The notes under the pieces were generated by a model that saw nothing but the letters and a program-made list of their open reading frames with translations, was not told where the DNA came from and made no database searches. A stretch of 64,000 nt of DNA from Balneola sp. MJW-20 (GTDB taxonomy: Bacteria; Bacteroidota; Rhodothermia; Balneolales; Balneolaceae), in the NCBI RefSeq assembly GCF_040811775.1, contig NZ_JBFNXW010000001.1, forward strand, positions 682,001-746,000. The letters are read 5' to 3'. Both the position numbers and the translations under genes were made by a program. Every line of letters begins with the position of its first letter. The first letter of the stretch is position 1. This document shows, piece after piece, positions 8,576-18,413 of this stretch.

Positions 8576-9384
8576 TATCCGTCTTTTTTTGCTGCTAAAT
8601 AAACAATGTGCCAGGTGATTTCGGGCTTATTTAAGGATTGGTCCCAGTGCCTGGTCAATAACCTGAACTGATCCGGCCGCAGGTGTTTGTCATTAAGACT
8701 TTCTGAAGCTCCTAGTTCTTTAAGATGCCTGAAGAAATCCATAGAAGAGTCAAACTGCTGTTTGATCTCATTTTCAAAGAAGTCGATCTGTAAGGAACCC
8801 ATAGAAAGATGAATTCCGACCTTCTCTACATTAGGAAGTTCGTTTGCTGTATATGGCAACCCGAGTTCGAGGCATTTCTGATACCATTCCGGAAAGCTTT
8901 TTTCACCGGGAAATGAACTAAGAAGCAGTCCGCCGGGCTTTAAATGTGCAGTTAGTTTTTCTAATCCCAGGGCCGCATCATCAAACCACTGGACCGCAAA
9001 ATTACTTATGATCAGGGAATACTGGGAATCCAGTTCGGCCTGATTCACATCATACGTCTGAAAGCTTATTTTATCGGTCTTTAAACCAGCCTTTTCCAGG
9101 TTTTTTTCACATTGCTCAAGCATTCTTTCACTAAGGTCGGTGAATAAAAAATCCCGGTCCTTAAATTCGGGTACGAGCAATTCGGAAAGGACCCCGGTTC
9201 CACATCCTATTTCCAGAATCGGTCCGGACGGAACAATCTCCTTCCAGGGTTTAAGAGAAGCGATCAGCCCATTTGCCACTTTTCTTTGAATTTCTGCTTT
9301 TTGATGATAGACCCCGGCTTTTTCCCCGAATGATCTTCCTATCTTAGTATCCTGAATAGTCGTTTCCTGATTCATAGTCTTCAA
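8575..9384 (-). CDS. bioC: Malonyl-ACP O-methyltransferase
   Basis: A 269-residue class I SAM methyltransferase. Motif I is ILEIGCGTGVLSELL; FLFTDLSERML and IISNFAVQWF follow, as in BioC. RSFGEKAGVYHQKAEIQRKVA at the N-terminus is the typical BioC entry segment. BioC methylates malonyl-ACP so that it can be extended to pimeloyl-ACP methyl ester by fatty-acid enzymes. A second in-frame ATG lies three codons in, at 9375. The gene overlaps the preceding bioH-like gene by about 40 bases. That gene could remove the methyl ester that BioC adds. Confidence 0.9.
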   Translation of the reverse strand: MKTMNQETTIQDTKIGRSFGEKAGVYHQKAEIQRKVANGLIASLKPWKEIVPSGPILEIGCGTGVLSELLVPEFKDRDFLFTDLSERMLEQCEKNLEKAGLKTDKISFQTYDVNQAELDSQYSLIISNFAVQWFDDAALGLEKLTAHLKPGGLLLSSFPGEKSFPEWYQKCLELGLPYTANELPNVEKVGIHLSMGSLQIDFFENEIKQQFDSSMDFFRHLKELGASESLNDKHLRPDQFRLLTRHWDQSLNKPEITWHIVYLAAKKDG

Positions 9385-10066
9385 AGATAGGAATCCCTTC
9401 TTTAATTAACGAAATGCAAATATCAGTATGTGTAAAAGGAAGTGCATGACCTGCAGTTTCAACAAGATGACTGTTAGAGATCCTGAAATGTTCATTGAGT
9501 CTGTTCAACCTGCTCGAGAGCACAATTTTATCCATACCGGCCTCTATAGAAATCACCCGTTGATCAGTGTTTGTATAAGTAGCTGAAAACACCCCTTTTC
9601 TAAGATGCCGCAAGTCATCAAGAAGCAGTTTCTCATTATTGATATTCCATTCAAAATGTTTTTCAGGATGATTATAACACTGACTCCAGAAATCAACCAA
9701 TAAGGAAGTTCTATTCGTTTTAAGTTTAATTTCCATCGCCCGGATCATCTTCTCTAAATGCTTACTCCTCAGGCTACCAAGTGATACTTCGTCAGGCAGA
9801 CGGGTAAATGAATTTAAGAGAATCAATGCATCAGCCATCTTTATCTGATCTTCAGGGGCCCAATGCAGTCCAAAGGAATGAGCGACCAGAATCTTATAAG
9901 AATTATCCTGTTTAAATATAGCAGATTCAGGTTCAGTAAAATATCCGCGGTTTGCTGTATAGAAGCTTATATCCGGATGCCCTAAGCTATTCTCCCATGC
10001 TGTCCAGATACTTTTGTCAAAACCCCAGCCATGGTATGCTATGATCTCTATCACTTCCGGATCCAT
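9344..10066 (-). CDS. Alpha/beta hydrolase, candidate pimeloyl-ACP methyl ester esterase (BioH-like)
   Basis: A 240-residue hydrolase. HGWGFDKSIW (residues 12-21) matches the oxyanion region of BioH. AHSFG gives Ser64 as nucleophile, EAGMDK suggests Asp179 and ETAGHALPF gives His207, which completes a plausible catalytic triad. The lid region differs strongly from E. coli BioH. The position between bioF and bioC, overlapping both, argues that it is the gatekeeper esterase that removes the methyl group from pimeloyl-ACP methyl ester. Several unrelated esterases (BioH, BioG, BioK, BioJ, BioV) fill this role in other bacteria. Assignment to one of them is uncertain. Confidence 0.68.
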   Translation of the reverse strand: MDPEVIEIIAYHGWGFDKSIWTAWENSLGHPDISFYTANRGYFTEPESAIFKQDNSYKILVAHSFGLHWAPEDQIKMADALILLNSFTRLPDEVSLGSLRSKHLEKMIRAMEIKLKTNRTSLLVDFWSQCYNHPEKHFEWNINNEKLLLDDLRHLRKGVFSATYTNTDQRVISIEAGMDKIVLSSRLNRLNEHFRISNSHLVETAGHALPFTHTDICISLIKEGIPIFEDYESGNDYSGY

Positions 10067-11220
10067 TTTTTTAAAGAAGCAAGTAATGCCTCAACCTGGG
10101 CTTCAGTATGTGAAGCCGAAAGAGTGATCCTGACCCTTGAACTTCCCCGTTCAACGGTCGGAGGTCGGATAGCCGTGATCATAAAACCATTTTCTTCCAG
10201 AAAAACAGACAGATCAAGAGCTTCTTTTTCCATTCCGATGATCACCGGAATGATCTGTGTATCGGACTCTACCGTACTTAAACCAAGTTCATTCAGCTCA
10301 TTTCTGAAGTATCTGATATTATTCTGAAGCTGTTTTCTTTCTTCTTCCATTGCCGGTATCAAGTCACTGGCTGCATCCAGGGCACCGATCACAGACGGAG
10401 GTAATGAGGTTGTGTAAATGAATCCACCACAATAATTAATCAAATAGTCCTTAATTGATTGTGACACGCTGGCAAAGGCACCAAAAGCTCCAAATGACTT
10501 CCCAAAGGTGCCAATTGATAAGTCAACACGATCGTTTTCATAATTTAGGCCAAGACCCCGGTCCCCCAGAACCCCCAGAGCGTGTGCATCATCTGAGTAG
10601 AGGATTGCATCATATTCTTCTGCAATCGCTCCCAGTTTATCCAAGTCATTACGATCTCCGTCCATACTGAACACTGTTTCAGATAAAATAATGATCCGGC
10701 TATACCCTGTTGTACCGGATTCTTCGATCATAGCCCTTAAATGATCATGATCATTGTGATCGTAACGTTTTAATTCAGCATTACTCAGCAATGCACCCTG
10801 CAGGATACTGTTATGTACTTTTCGGTCGGCCAGGATCAAAGAGTTTCTGTTAGCCAGGCTTGCGATCACGGAAGTATTCAACTGATAACCGGAATTAAAT
10901 AGTAGTACCGCTTCTTTCTTAAATAAAGATGCCAGCTTTTCTTCCAGCTGTTCATGTATATCGTAGGTGCCTGAAATAAGTCGTGAAGCTGTTGAACCTG
11001 CACCGTATTTATGCAGAAATTCTACCGACCTTTCAACAACATAGGGATGAGCAGATAATCCCAGGTAATCATTAGAACAAAAATTTATTAACTCTTGTCC
11101 GTTTTTAATTACCGTTCCCGGTTCTTTACCTGGTATAACCGGTGTCAGTTTCCGAAACTGCCCGGATTCCCTCCTATTCTTGAGGGCATTATCTATGAAT
11201 TTCCATTTCCGGCCTGCCAA
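10051..11220 (-). CDS. bioF: 8-amino-7-oxononanoate synthase
   Basis: A 389-residue member of the alpha-oxoamine synthase family. Signatures are NFCSNDYLGLSAHP near residue 46, GTYDIHEQLEEKLA, LYSDDAHALGVLG (cofactor Asp and His) and the PLP lysine in GTFGKSFGAFG. BioF condenses pimeloyl-ACP with L-alanine to give KAPA. It starts immediately after the DUF4837 gene and overlaps the bioH-like gene by 16 bases. It is the first biotin gene of the run. A KBL-type (2-amino-3-ketobutyrate ligase) identity is less likely given its neighbours. Confidence 0.93.
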   Translation of the reverse strand: MAGRKWKFIDNALKNRRESGQFRKLTPVIPGKEPGTVIKNGQELINFCSNDYLGLSAHPYVVERSVEFLHKYGAGSTASRLISGTYDIHEQLEEKLASLFKKEAVLLFNSGYQLNTSVIASLANRNSLILADRKVHNSILQGALLSNAELKRYDHNDHDHLRAMIEESGTTGYSRIIILSETVFSMDGDRNDLDKLGAIAEEYDAILYSDDAHALGVLGDRGLGLNYENDRVDLSIGTFGKSFGAFGAFASVSQSIKDYLINYCGGFIYTTSLPPSVIGALDAASDLIPAMEEERKQLQNNIRYFRNELNELGLSTVESDTQIIPVIIGMEKEALDLSVFLEENGFMITAIRPPTVERGSSRVRITLSASHTEAQVEALLASLKKWIRK

Positions 11221-12303
11221 TTATATAGCCGGATTTGTGTTCCAGGTCGAATCCGATTCAAAGGTTCTGCCCATAGCTCTAAATTGTCGAACAAACCGTA
11301 GTTTTTTACGTACTGATGGCGCAAACTGGGCATATTCAACCATAAAGAGTCTTTTTGTATCAGGATCGTAGTAGGTGAAGTTCACAAATGGCCCACCCAT
11401 TGCATCATTGATCATTTGCCAGGTTCCGAGGGTCTCATAAGTAAGCAGCCTGCCTTTCTGAAATGACTTCGTGTTTACCGGTCTTCGATATTCGGTCGCA
11501 AGATAACTGCTGTCTCTGGATCCCCTGATATACTTTTCTAAGAGTGAGTCACGGGTAGCATTGATCCAGTCATTATCCAGAAACTGGATATCATTCACAT
11601 CATCCTGCCACCAGATCCACATCCAGCGGTCATTATTGGGTAAATATCGGTGATAGCTTATAAAATTCGTAGTATCGATGTTCTTGATATAATCATGCTG
11701 AATACGTACTCGAAAACCATTTTCATCCCAGAGTGAGTCAGAGTACTGAACCTGTTCTTTCTTTTCATACACGAAGTATTCCCAGCGATCCAGTTCACGC
11801 TCCAGTAAACTGTTAACCAATGCCTGATCAGTATTCTTGATCTTATCAGCGAGCAGTGAATCTGAAGTTGAAGTAAGGATCATGGCCCATTGATCTCTGT
11901 ACCACTGATCTTCAAAGGGGAATGCAAAACTTTCCCCTTCTCTCACTCGCGATTCAACCTGCTCATCGAGCAGGCCTCTGATGATCCTGCCTGCATTTGA
12001 GTCTTCATCCAGGGGGGCGGCAAAGATCAGGTTTTTGTTCTTTTTGACTCTTTCGAGGTGATCGTTATTCCTGATATTAACAAAAACCAGGTCGTAGAAG
12101 GGTTCAGGATTCGGAAGGGTCATCACATACTTACCAAAAGTAGCTTCAATGGCTTGCGCAGTCTCAGAATCCCACTTAGTGGAATCCATAACAACTACTA
12201 TTTCATTATTTGCTCCCCGGGCAAGTTCACGGTAATCACCACTGCAAGCGGTTAAAAGTAAACTTCCGGTAATTCCGATCGTCAGCAATAAAGATCTCAA
12301 CAT
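11221..12303 (-). CDS. DUF4837-family lipoprotein
   Basis: A 360-residue protein with a lipoprotein signal peptide: a hydrophobic core followed by LLTACSGDY, with the lipidated Cys near residue 20. The body, with recurring WYRDQWAMI and RRYLPNND..WIWWQDD-like tryptophan-rich segments, matches my recollection of the DUF4837 family of Bacteroidota, whose function is unknown. It would be anchored in the membrane facing the periplasm. It lies between trpA (six-base gap) and bioF (no gap) and thus joins the two pathways in one transcription unit. No catalytic motif was recognised. Confidence 0.72.
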   Translation of the reverse strand: MLRSLLLTIGITGSLLLTACSGDYRELARGANNEIVVVMDSTKWDSETAQAIEATFGKYVMTLPNPEPFYDLVFVNIRNNDHLERVKKNKNLIFAAPLDEDSNAGRIIRGLLDEQVESRVREGESFAFPFEDQWYRDQWAMILTSTSDSLLADKIKNTDQALVNSLLERELDRWEYFVYEKKEQVQYSDSLWDENGFRVRIQHDYIKNIDTTNFISYHRYLPNNDRWMWIWWQDDVNDIQFLDNDWINATRDSLLEKYIRGSRDSSYLATEYRRPVNTKSFQKGRLLTYETLGTWQMINDAMGGPFVNFTYYDPDTKRLFMVEYAQFAPSVRKKLRFVRQFRAMGRTFESDSTWNTNPAI

Positions 12304-12309
12304 ATCTGA

Positions 12310-13119
12310 TTAGTTATTTCCAAATTTTAGCGAGTGGACAAAGGCAGAAACATGTTCGATCCAGCCTTTCTCCGGATATTTTTCTTTGATAGTGTCAATT
12401 AAGGCTGAACCAACTATAAATCCATCGGCATTTGATGCGATAGACATTGCATCTTCGTGACTTTTAATCCCAAATCCAACCATGACCGGGTTCTTGGTTA
12501 CATTTTCATTGACACGGGTCATAAAGCGGTCTACCGAATTCTGGACCTCCTCTCCTGTTCGGGCGCCCGTCACACCAGTTACCGATACACAGTAAACGAA
12601 TCCGTCCGACTTTTCATCAGCGAGTTTCATTCGTTCGTCTGTAGTGTTAGGTGCAATAAGGTAGATCATCCCTAATCCATTCGCCTTAGCTGAATTTTCA
12701 ATGATTTCGGCTTCCTCTACCGGAATATCAGGAATGATCAGCCCGTCTACCCCTGAATCAGCAGCCTGTTCACAAAATTGATCTACTCCATATCTGAGAA
12801 CCGGGTTCATATACCCCATCAGGATCAAAGGAATGTCTGATCTTTTTCTTACCTCTCTTACCATATCAAATATTCGGTTCATCGTAATACCGGCTGAAAT
12901 GGCAATATCAGAAGAATACTGTATGGTGGGTCCGTCTGCAAGAGGATCACTAAATGGCATTCCCAGCTCGATCATATCTGCACCATTCTTCTCAAACTCA
13001 ACGATCAGGTCAACCGTAGAATCAAGATCCGGGTATCCGGCCGTGAGAAAAAGGCTCATGACCTTCTCATTTCCGGTTTTTTCGAATACGTTTTCTAATC
13101 TATTCTTTGCTTCAATCAT
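12310..13119 (-). CDS. trpA: Tryptophan synthase alpha chain
   Basis: A 269-residue TIM barrel. [16 protein letters not shown] carries the catalytic Glu and substrate loop, and [10 protein letters not shown] carries the catalytic Asp. [10 protein letters not shown] and [11 protein letters not shown] form the phosphate site. TrpA cleaves indole-3-glycerol phosphate and channels indole to TrpB. Its start overlaps the trpB stop by four bases, as in most trp operons. Length is normal. Confidence 0.97.
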   Translation of the reverse strand: MIEAKNRLENVFEKTGNEKVMSLFLTAGYPDLDSTVDLIVEFEKNGADMIELGMPFSDPLADGPTIQYSSDIAISAGITMNRIFDMVREVRKRSDIPLILMGYMNPVLRYGVDQFCEQAADSGVDGLIIPDIPVEEAEIIENSAKANGLGMIYLIAPNTTDERMKLADEKSDGFVYCVSVTGVTGARTGEEVQNSVDRFMTRVNENVTKNPVMVGFGIKSHEDAMSIASNADGFIVGSALIDTIKEKYPEKGWIEHVSAFVHSLKFGNN

Positions 13120-14327
13120 AAATTCTCTGAAATAGTCTTCATATCCTTATCTCCTCTTCCAGAGCAGTTAAGTATAATTATGTCTTCTTTGTCAGTTTCA
13201 GGCATTAGTTTTTCCAGCCATGCAAATGCGTGAGCAGTTTCCAAAGCAGGTATAATGCCTTCCTTTTCAGATAATAATTTCACCGCATTCATAGCTTCAT
13301 TATCCGTTACTGCATAATAACTTACGCGATTTATATCACGTAGAAATGAGTGTTCCGGTCCTACACCAGGATAATCCAGTCCGGCACTGATGGAATGAGC
13401 CAGTTCGATCTGACCTTCATCCGTTTGAAGTAAATAACTTAATGATCCATGCAATATACCGGGTGACCCTTTAGTAAGGGTTGCGGCGGTTTGTCCGGTA
13501 TTCACCCCTACACCAGCTGCCTCTACTCCAATTATTTTCACATCTTCATCATCAATAAAAGGATAAAACATTCCGATTGCGTTGGAACCGCCACCAACAC
13601 AGGCGATCAGGTAATCAGGTAATCTGCCCTCCGCATCTAAAATCTGTCTCTTTGTCTCATCCCCGATCACTCTGTGAAACTCACGGGTCATCATAGGATA
13701 CGGGTGAGGGCCAACTACAGAGCCTATGATATAGAAAGTATCTTCTACATTCGTAACCCAGTCTCTGATGGCTTCATTGGTCGCGTCTTTTAGGGTTCTG
13801 GAGCCGGATGTCACTGAACGGACCTCTGCACCCATCAGTCTCATTCGGTCGACATTCAATTTCTGGCGAACCATATCTTCTTCACCCATATAGACCACGC
13901 ATTTCAAACCGAATTTTGCACATGCCGTAGCCGTTGCAACACCATGTTGACCTGCGCCGGTCTCAGCAATGATCCTTTTCTTGCCCATTCTTCGTGCCAG
14001 CAATAACTGACCAATAGCATTATTGATCTTATGGGCTCCTGTATGACAAAGATCTTCCCTTTTGAGGTAAATCTTTCCTTTCCCGTAGTATTCTGTGAGT
14101 CTGTTTGCGAAAGTGAGTTTTGTAGGCCTTCCCACGTATTCATCCAGCAGGCTCTCATACTGGCGAATGAACTCAGGGTCCTCTTTTGCAATCAGGAACT
14201 CTTTTTCCAGTTCCTGAATTGCAGGAATAAGTACTTCAGGTACGAATTTTCCGCCAAATTTGCCGAAATACCCTCGTTTGTTGGGGTAATTATATTTCAT
14301 TTTTACTTTCTCTTCTGTAGAATTCAT
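13116..14327 (-). CDS. trpB: Tryptophan synthase beta chain
   Basis: A 403-residue PLP enzyme of the TrpB1 type. [12 protein letters not shown] opens the protein. [17 protein letters not shown] contains the PLP lysine, and [14 protein letters not shown] and [12 protein letters not shown] bind the cofactor phosphate. TrpB condenses indole with serine. The N-terminus has a second ATG at residue 10 which could also be used. It overlaps trpF by one base and trpA by four, consistent with coupled synthesis of the alpha2beta2 complex. Confidence 0.97.
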   Translation of the reverse strand: MNSTEEKVKMKYNYPNKRGYFGKFGGKFVPEVLIPAIQELEKEFLIAKEDPEFIRQYESLLDEYVGRPTKLTFANRLTEYYGKGKIYLKREDLCHTGAHKINNAIGQLLLARRMGKKRIIAETGAGQHGVATATACAKFGLKCVVYMGEEDMVRQKLNVDRMRLMGAEVRSVTSGSRTLKDATNEAIRDWVTNVEDTFYIIGSVVGPHPYPMMTREFHRVIGDETKRQILDAEGRLPDYLIACVGGGSNAIGMFYPFIDDEDVKIIGVEAAGVGVNTGQTAATLTKGSPGILHGSLSYLLQTDEGQIELAHSISAGLDYPGVGPEHSFLRDINRVSYYAVTDNEAMNAVKLLSEKEGIIPALETAHAFAWLEKLMPETDKEDIIILNCSGRGDKDMKTISENL

Positions 14328-14986
14328 TATGCTTCCTCTTGGTCCCAGATCTCACGGATCTGGTCCATTAAATCTTCAATTTTTCCAAAATCTTTTAAAC
14401 CGGGTTCCGCCTCCAGACTGCTGGAAAGATCTACACCAAATGGTTCAGAGATCTCTATAGCTTTGGAAATATTTTCCACATTAAGCCCACCGGATACAAA
14501 GTAAGGTTTCGGAATATGCAGTTTTTTGATAACCGACCAGTCAAAGGATCTGCCGGTCCCTCCCCACAGATCATCGATCTTTGTATCAAATAAGAAATAG
14601 TTTACATGATCCTCATACTCACTGATCAGTCTTTCAATATCAGACAATTCCCTATCTTTAGTAACATGAATAACTTTAATGATTGGCTTTTCGATCAGTG
14701 AACAATAATGTACCGGTTCGTCGCCGTGTAACTGAACCAGGTCTATGCCCGTTTCTTTAGCGATCTGGTTTACTTCATCTATCGGCTGATTCACAAAGAC
14801 ACCCACCTTTTCCGGACCTTCCAGCCAGTTAATGATCGCACCGGCCTCTGCAGGTTGTATATATCTTGGGCTCTTTTCATAGAAAATAAATCCCAGGTAG
14901 TCAGCCATCGCTCCGGAAACGAATCGAGCGTCCTCGAGATTGGTCAGACCGCAGATCTTCAACCGTGTACGTTCTTTACTACTCAT
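14327..14986 (-). CDS. trpF: Phosphoribosylanthranilate isomerase
   Basis: A 219-residue TIM barrel. [12 protein letters not shown] supplies the catalytic Cys (KICG), VQLHGDEP follows mid-barrel, and [16 protein letters not shown] and GVDLSSSLE form the phosphate-binding end. TrpF carries out the Amadori rearrangement of PRA to CdRP. It is separate from trpC here, whereas in enterics the two are fused. It overlaps trpC by eight bases and trpB by one. Confidence 0.95.
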   Translation of the reverse strand: MSSKERTRLKICGLTNLEDARFVSGAMADYLGFIFYEKSPRYIQPAEAGAIINWLEGPEKVGVFVNQPIDEVNQIAKETGIDLVQLHGDEPVHYCSLIEKPIIKVIHVTKDRELSDIERLISEYEDHVNYFLFDTKIDDLWGGTGRSFDWSVIKKLHIPKPYFVSGGLNVENISKAIEISEPFGVDLSSSLEAEPGLKDFGKIEDLMDQIREIWDQEEA

Positions 14987-15782
14987 TCTCCAGTAATCTT
15001 AAGGTCTCTGATTTTAATTTCTTCACTGCCTGACCCGGATCTTCCTGCCTCATGAAAAATTCACCGATCAGCGCAGAATGGATCTCATTATCCAGCAATA
15101 ATTTCAGGTCTTCCGGCTTACTCAAACCACTTTCTGAAACCAGAATTTTTTCTGAGGGAGCTTGTTTTAAGATCTTAATACCCCGATGAACATCCACTTC
15201 AAAATTCTTCAGGTCTCTGTTGTTAACCCCAAGAATATCTACCTGATCAAAATTCAGCCGGTCGAAGTCATCCTGATCATAGCATTCAACCAGAGCATCC
15301 AAACCAAACTCATTGCAGGCATGTAAGAGCTCGTCCAGCTGCGCACCTTCCGTAATTGCTACGATGATCAGAACCGCATCAGCTCCATGTGCTCTCGCCT
15401 CTTTAACCTGATATGGATCTACGATAAAATCTTTCCTTAACAGGGGTAAATCCACTTTTTCAGATATCTCAGAAAGATAATTCAGACTGCCTTTAAAGAA
15501 TGGCTCGTCTGTGAGCACGGAAATTGCAGAGGCTCCGCCATCCTGGTAACGTAAAGCCGTATCAATATGGTCAAAATCCGGTCTGATGATGCCTTTGGAA
15601 GGTGATGCTTTTTTTACCTCAGCAATTACAGAAATGTCATCAATGCCAGATAAGGCCTTTTTAAATGAAATTCTCTCCTTTTCATATCCTCTGAAAGAAC
15701 CCAGGTCTCTGAAAGATACTTTCTGCATCCTTCTCCTGAGGTCATCGGTGGTCTTTTGTGTAATTTCCTCCAGAATATTCAT
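14979..15782 (-). CDS. trpC: Indole-3-glycerol phosphate synthase
   Basis: A 267-residue monofunctional enzyme. VIAEVKKASPSKGIIR carries the catalytic Lys and phosphate loop, LLRKDFIVDPYQV the second Lys, and LGVNNRDLKNFEVD and LVSESGLSKPEDL are family signatures. It closes the ring of CdRP, releasing CO2, to make indole-3-glycerol phosphate. It is one base from trpD and overlaps trpF by eight. Confidence 0.96.
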   Translation of the reverse strand: MNILEEITQKTTDDLRRRMQKVSFRDLGSFRGYEKERISFKKALSGIDDISVIAEVKKASPSKGIIRPDFDHIDTALRYQDGGASAISVLTDEPFFKGSLNYLSEISEKVDLPLLRKDFIVDPYQVKEARAHGADAVLIIVAITEGAQLDELLHACNEFGLDALVECYDQDDFDRLNFDQVDILGVNNRDLKNFEVDVHRGIKILKQAPSEKILVSESGLSKPEDLKLLLDNEIHSALIGEFFMRQEDPGQAVKKLKSETLRLLENE

Positions 15783-15783
15783 A

Positions 15784-16824
15784 TCAGAATTTGAAAGTGC
15801 CCATTATATCGTTCGTTGCATCAATAAACTCATTGAAGACTTTTCGGGCTTCACCTGAATTTATGCTCTCTTTAGCCATTTCTTTAGCTTCTGACAACTT
15901 TTCTACTTTCCCGGAAGCTTGTATAGCGAATGCAGAATTTAATACTACAATATTCTTTTGGGCTTCTGTTGAAGTATTTGCCAGAATTGCTTTCAGGATC
16001 TCGGCATTTTCTTCTTTCCCGCCACCCAAAAGCTGAGACATGTCTACAGTCTCCATTCCCAGACTTTCCGGAGTGAATGTTATTGAAGTTGATACCACTT
16101 TGTCCTTGAGTTCAAAAACCTCAGATTCACCTGTCAGAGAAACTTCATCCAATCCGTCATGTGCATTAAAAGTGTAAGCAAACTCTGTTTCCAGATTAGC
16201 CAGTATATGGATCATCTGTTCAGCTACATGTTTACTATAGGCCCCAATTACATAACGTTTAACACCCGCCGGATTTACCATTGGCCCTAGAATATTGAAG
16301 AAAGTCCGGAATCCAAGGGTTCTACGGGTAGGCATAACATATTTCATTGCAGGATGGAACATAGGAGCAAACATAAAGGCCATACCTACTTCATCATAGA
16401 GCTTTTCTACTCCCTCTGCATCCAGTTCAATTGCCGCCCCCAGGTATTCCAGTACATCGGCGCTTCCACATTTACTGGAAGCACTCCTGTTTCCATGCTT
16501 TATCACGGGGACCCCTGCTCCGGCGACCACAAATGATGAAGCAGTGGAAATATTAAAAGTACCGGACTTATCGCCACCTGTTCCTACTAGATCAATTGCC
16601 CCGCTTGTGTCTACATTTACTTTTACCGCTTTTTTTCTCATAACCTTTACAAATGCAGTCAGCTCCTCAACAGTCTCTCCTTTCAATCGCATTGCAGTCA
16701 GGAATGAAGCGATCTGCTCCCCTTCAACTTCCCCGGTCATTATGAGTTCTAATGCTTTTTCAGCTTCTTTATTGCTGAGGTCTTTTCCGAATGATAGCTT
16801 TCCTAAAATATCTTTAAAGATCAT
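15784..16824 (-). CDS. trpD: Anthranilate phosphoribosyltransferase
   Basis: A 346-residue enzyme. GTGGDKSGTFNIST is the PRPP-binding loop, VIKHGNRSASSKCGSADVLE the anthranilate site and NILGPMVNPA a late conserved segment. It joins anthranilate to PRPP. It is not fused to the glutaminase, which is encoded by the preceding trpG with a one-base overlap. Confidence 0.97.
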   Translation of the reverse strand: MIFKDILGKLSFGKDLSNKEAEKALELIMTGEVEGEQIASFLTAMRLKGETVEELTAFVKVMRKKAVKVNVDTSGAIDLVGTGGDKSGTFNISTASSFVVAGAGVPVIKHGNRSASSKCGSADVLEYLGAAIELDAEGVEKLYDEVGMAFMFAPMFHPAMKYVMPTRRTLGFRTFFNILGPMVNPAGVKRYVIGAYSKHVAEQMIHILANLETEFAYTFNAHDGLDEVSLTGESEVFELKDKVVSTSITFTPESLGMETVDMSQLLGGGKEENAEILKAILANTSTEAQKNIVVLNSAFAIQASGKVEKLSEAKEMAKESINSGEARKVFNEFIDATNDIMGTFKF

Positions 16825-17387
16825 TATTGGGTCACCCAGTTTGTAATTATTTTTGGTCCTTCAGTGGTCAGTATGCTTTCAGGATGGAATTGAATACCCT
16901 CGATCGGGTAGCTCTTATGTCTTACTCCCATGATCACCTGATCATCCGAGCGAGCTGTAATTTCCAGCACATCCGGTATGCTTTCGGGATCCAGTACTAG
17001 TGAATGATAACGAGTTGCCGTGAAGTTCTTATCCACTTTACTAAATACCGACTTACCGTCGTGGTCCACTTTCGATACCTTACCATGCATCAGTTTTGGT
17101 GCGTGTACTACTTTAGCTCCAAATACTTCTCCAATAGCCTGATGGCCGAGGCAAACACCCAGAATTGGAGTATGTTTACCGAATATCCGGATTACGTCTT
17201 CTGTAACCCCTGCATCATTCGGTCTTCCCGGACCTGGAGAGATCAGGATCTTAGACGGATTCAATTCTCTGATCTCCTCTGTAGTGAGATCATCGTTGCG
17301 TATCACTTTAAGATCGTCTGTGATCTCAGCAACCAGATGCACCAGGTTATAAGTAAAAGAATCGTAATTATCTATTATTAGTATCAA
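16824..17387 (-). CDS. trpG: Anthranilate synthase glutamine amidotransferase component
   Basis: A 187-residue class I glutaminase. DNYDSFTYNLVH is at the N-terminus, PGPGRPNDAG follows, the nucleophile is Cys79 in GVCLGHQAIGE, and the His/Glu pair lies in QFHPESI near the C-terminus. It supplies ammonia to TrpE. In some bacteria the same protein also serves PabB; no pabB is in the window. It lies 24 bases after trpS, the largest gap within the trp part of the run. Confidence 0.93.
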   Translation of the reverse strand: MILIIDNYDSFTYNLVHLVAEITDDLKVIRNDDLTTEEIRELNPSKILISPGPGRPNDAGVTEDVIRIFGKHTPILGVCLGHQAIGEVFGAKVVHAPKLMHGKVSKVDHDGKSVFSKVDKNFTATRYHSLVLDPESIPDVLEITARSDDQVIMGVRHKSYPIEGIQFHPESILTTEGPKIITNWVTQ

Positions 17388-17411
17388 TGTCGTTCTCTTC
17401 TTGATGAGTAC

Positions 17412-18413
17412 TTAGGGGTACCTGAAATTTCGCACGATCCCGGTTACCTCACGGACGGGCTGCATAACCTCTTCTGCCCTGCTGCGGGCTTTTTCACCGC
17501 CTGTTTTCAGGACATCACGCACATAATCTAAATTCTTTTCCAGCTCACGGCGTTTTTCACGGGCATCGCCAAAATACTCTGTAATTAATTCCAGCAGTTC
17601 TTTTTTGGCGTGTCCATATCCATACCCCCCGGCTCGATACTTTCCGGCGATCTCATCCTGCTTACTTTTATCAGCAAAGAGTTTGATGAGTGCAAATACA
17701 TTGTCTGTATCCGGATCTTTAGGATCTTCCAGGGGTGTGGAATCGGTCTGAATGGACATCACTTTTTTCTTGAGTGCTTTGCCTTCGGCAAATATCTCAA
17801 TGGTATTGTTATAACTCTTACTCATTTTACGCCCATCGGTGCCGGGTACAATCGCTACTGATTTCACGATATGCTCTTCCGGTAATTTCAGATACTCATC
17901 ACCATAGGTATGATTGAATTTACCGGCGAGGTCACGGGTGATCTCAATATTCTGCTTCTGGTCTTCACCTACCGGTACGATATCTGAATGATAGATCAGG
18001 ATATCAGCTGCCTGTAATATCGGATAGGTAAATAAACCGATGTTCGGATTTAATCCTGCGGCTACTTTATCCTTGTAAGAAACTCCCTTTTCCATCAGGC
18101 TCACGGGGCAAAGCGTTCCAAGGATCCATGCCAGTTCAGTAACCTGCGGCACATCACTTTGCGCAAAGAAAGTAGCCTTCTCCGGATCAAGTCCGAGTGC
18201 CAGATAATCGAGCGCAACGTCCAGTGTGTATTCTTCCAGAGTTTTACCGTCATTCAGTGAAGTGAGTGAATGGTAATTCGCTATAAAGTAAAATGAATCC
18301 CCTTGTTGCTCCTGCATGGCAATATGTTGACGAATGGCACCAAAATAATTACCAATGTGCAGTTTTCCTGATGGTTGAATTCCTGATAATATCGTTTTTG
18401 CTTTGTCGGTCAT
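17412..18413 (-). CDS. trpS: Tryptophanyl-tRNA synthetase
   Basis: A 333-residue class Ic synthetase. SGKLHIGNYFGA provides the HIGH-like motif and GRKMSKSYNN the KMSKS loop. VGEDQKQNIEITRDLA and the Trp-binding region are typical. It charges tRNA-Trp. Its location inside the trp operon, overlapping trpE by four bases, is unusual because trpS normally stands alone. Since charged tRNA-Trp is the signal read by the leader peptide upstream, the synthetase sits under the control of its own product. Confidence 0.96.
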   Translation of the reverse strand: MTDKAKTILSGIQPSGKLHIGNYFGAIRQHIAMQEQQGDSFYFIANYHSLTSLNDGKTLEEYTLDVALDYLALGLDPEKATFFAQSDVPQVTELAWILGTLCPVSLMEKGVSYKDKVAAGLNPNIGLFTYPILQAADILIYHSDIVPVGEDQKQNIEITRDLAGKFNHTYGDEYLKLPEEHIVKSVAIVPGTDGRKMSKSYNNTIEIFAEGKALKKKVMSIQTDSTPLEDPKDPDTDNVFALIKLFADKSKQDEIAGKYRAGGYGYGHAKKELLELITEYFGDAREKRRELEKNLDYVRDVLKTGGEKARSRAEEVMQPVREVTGIVRNFRYP

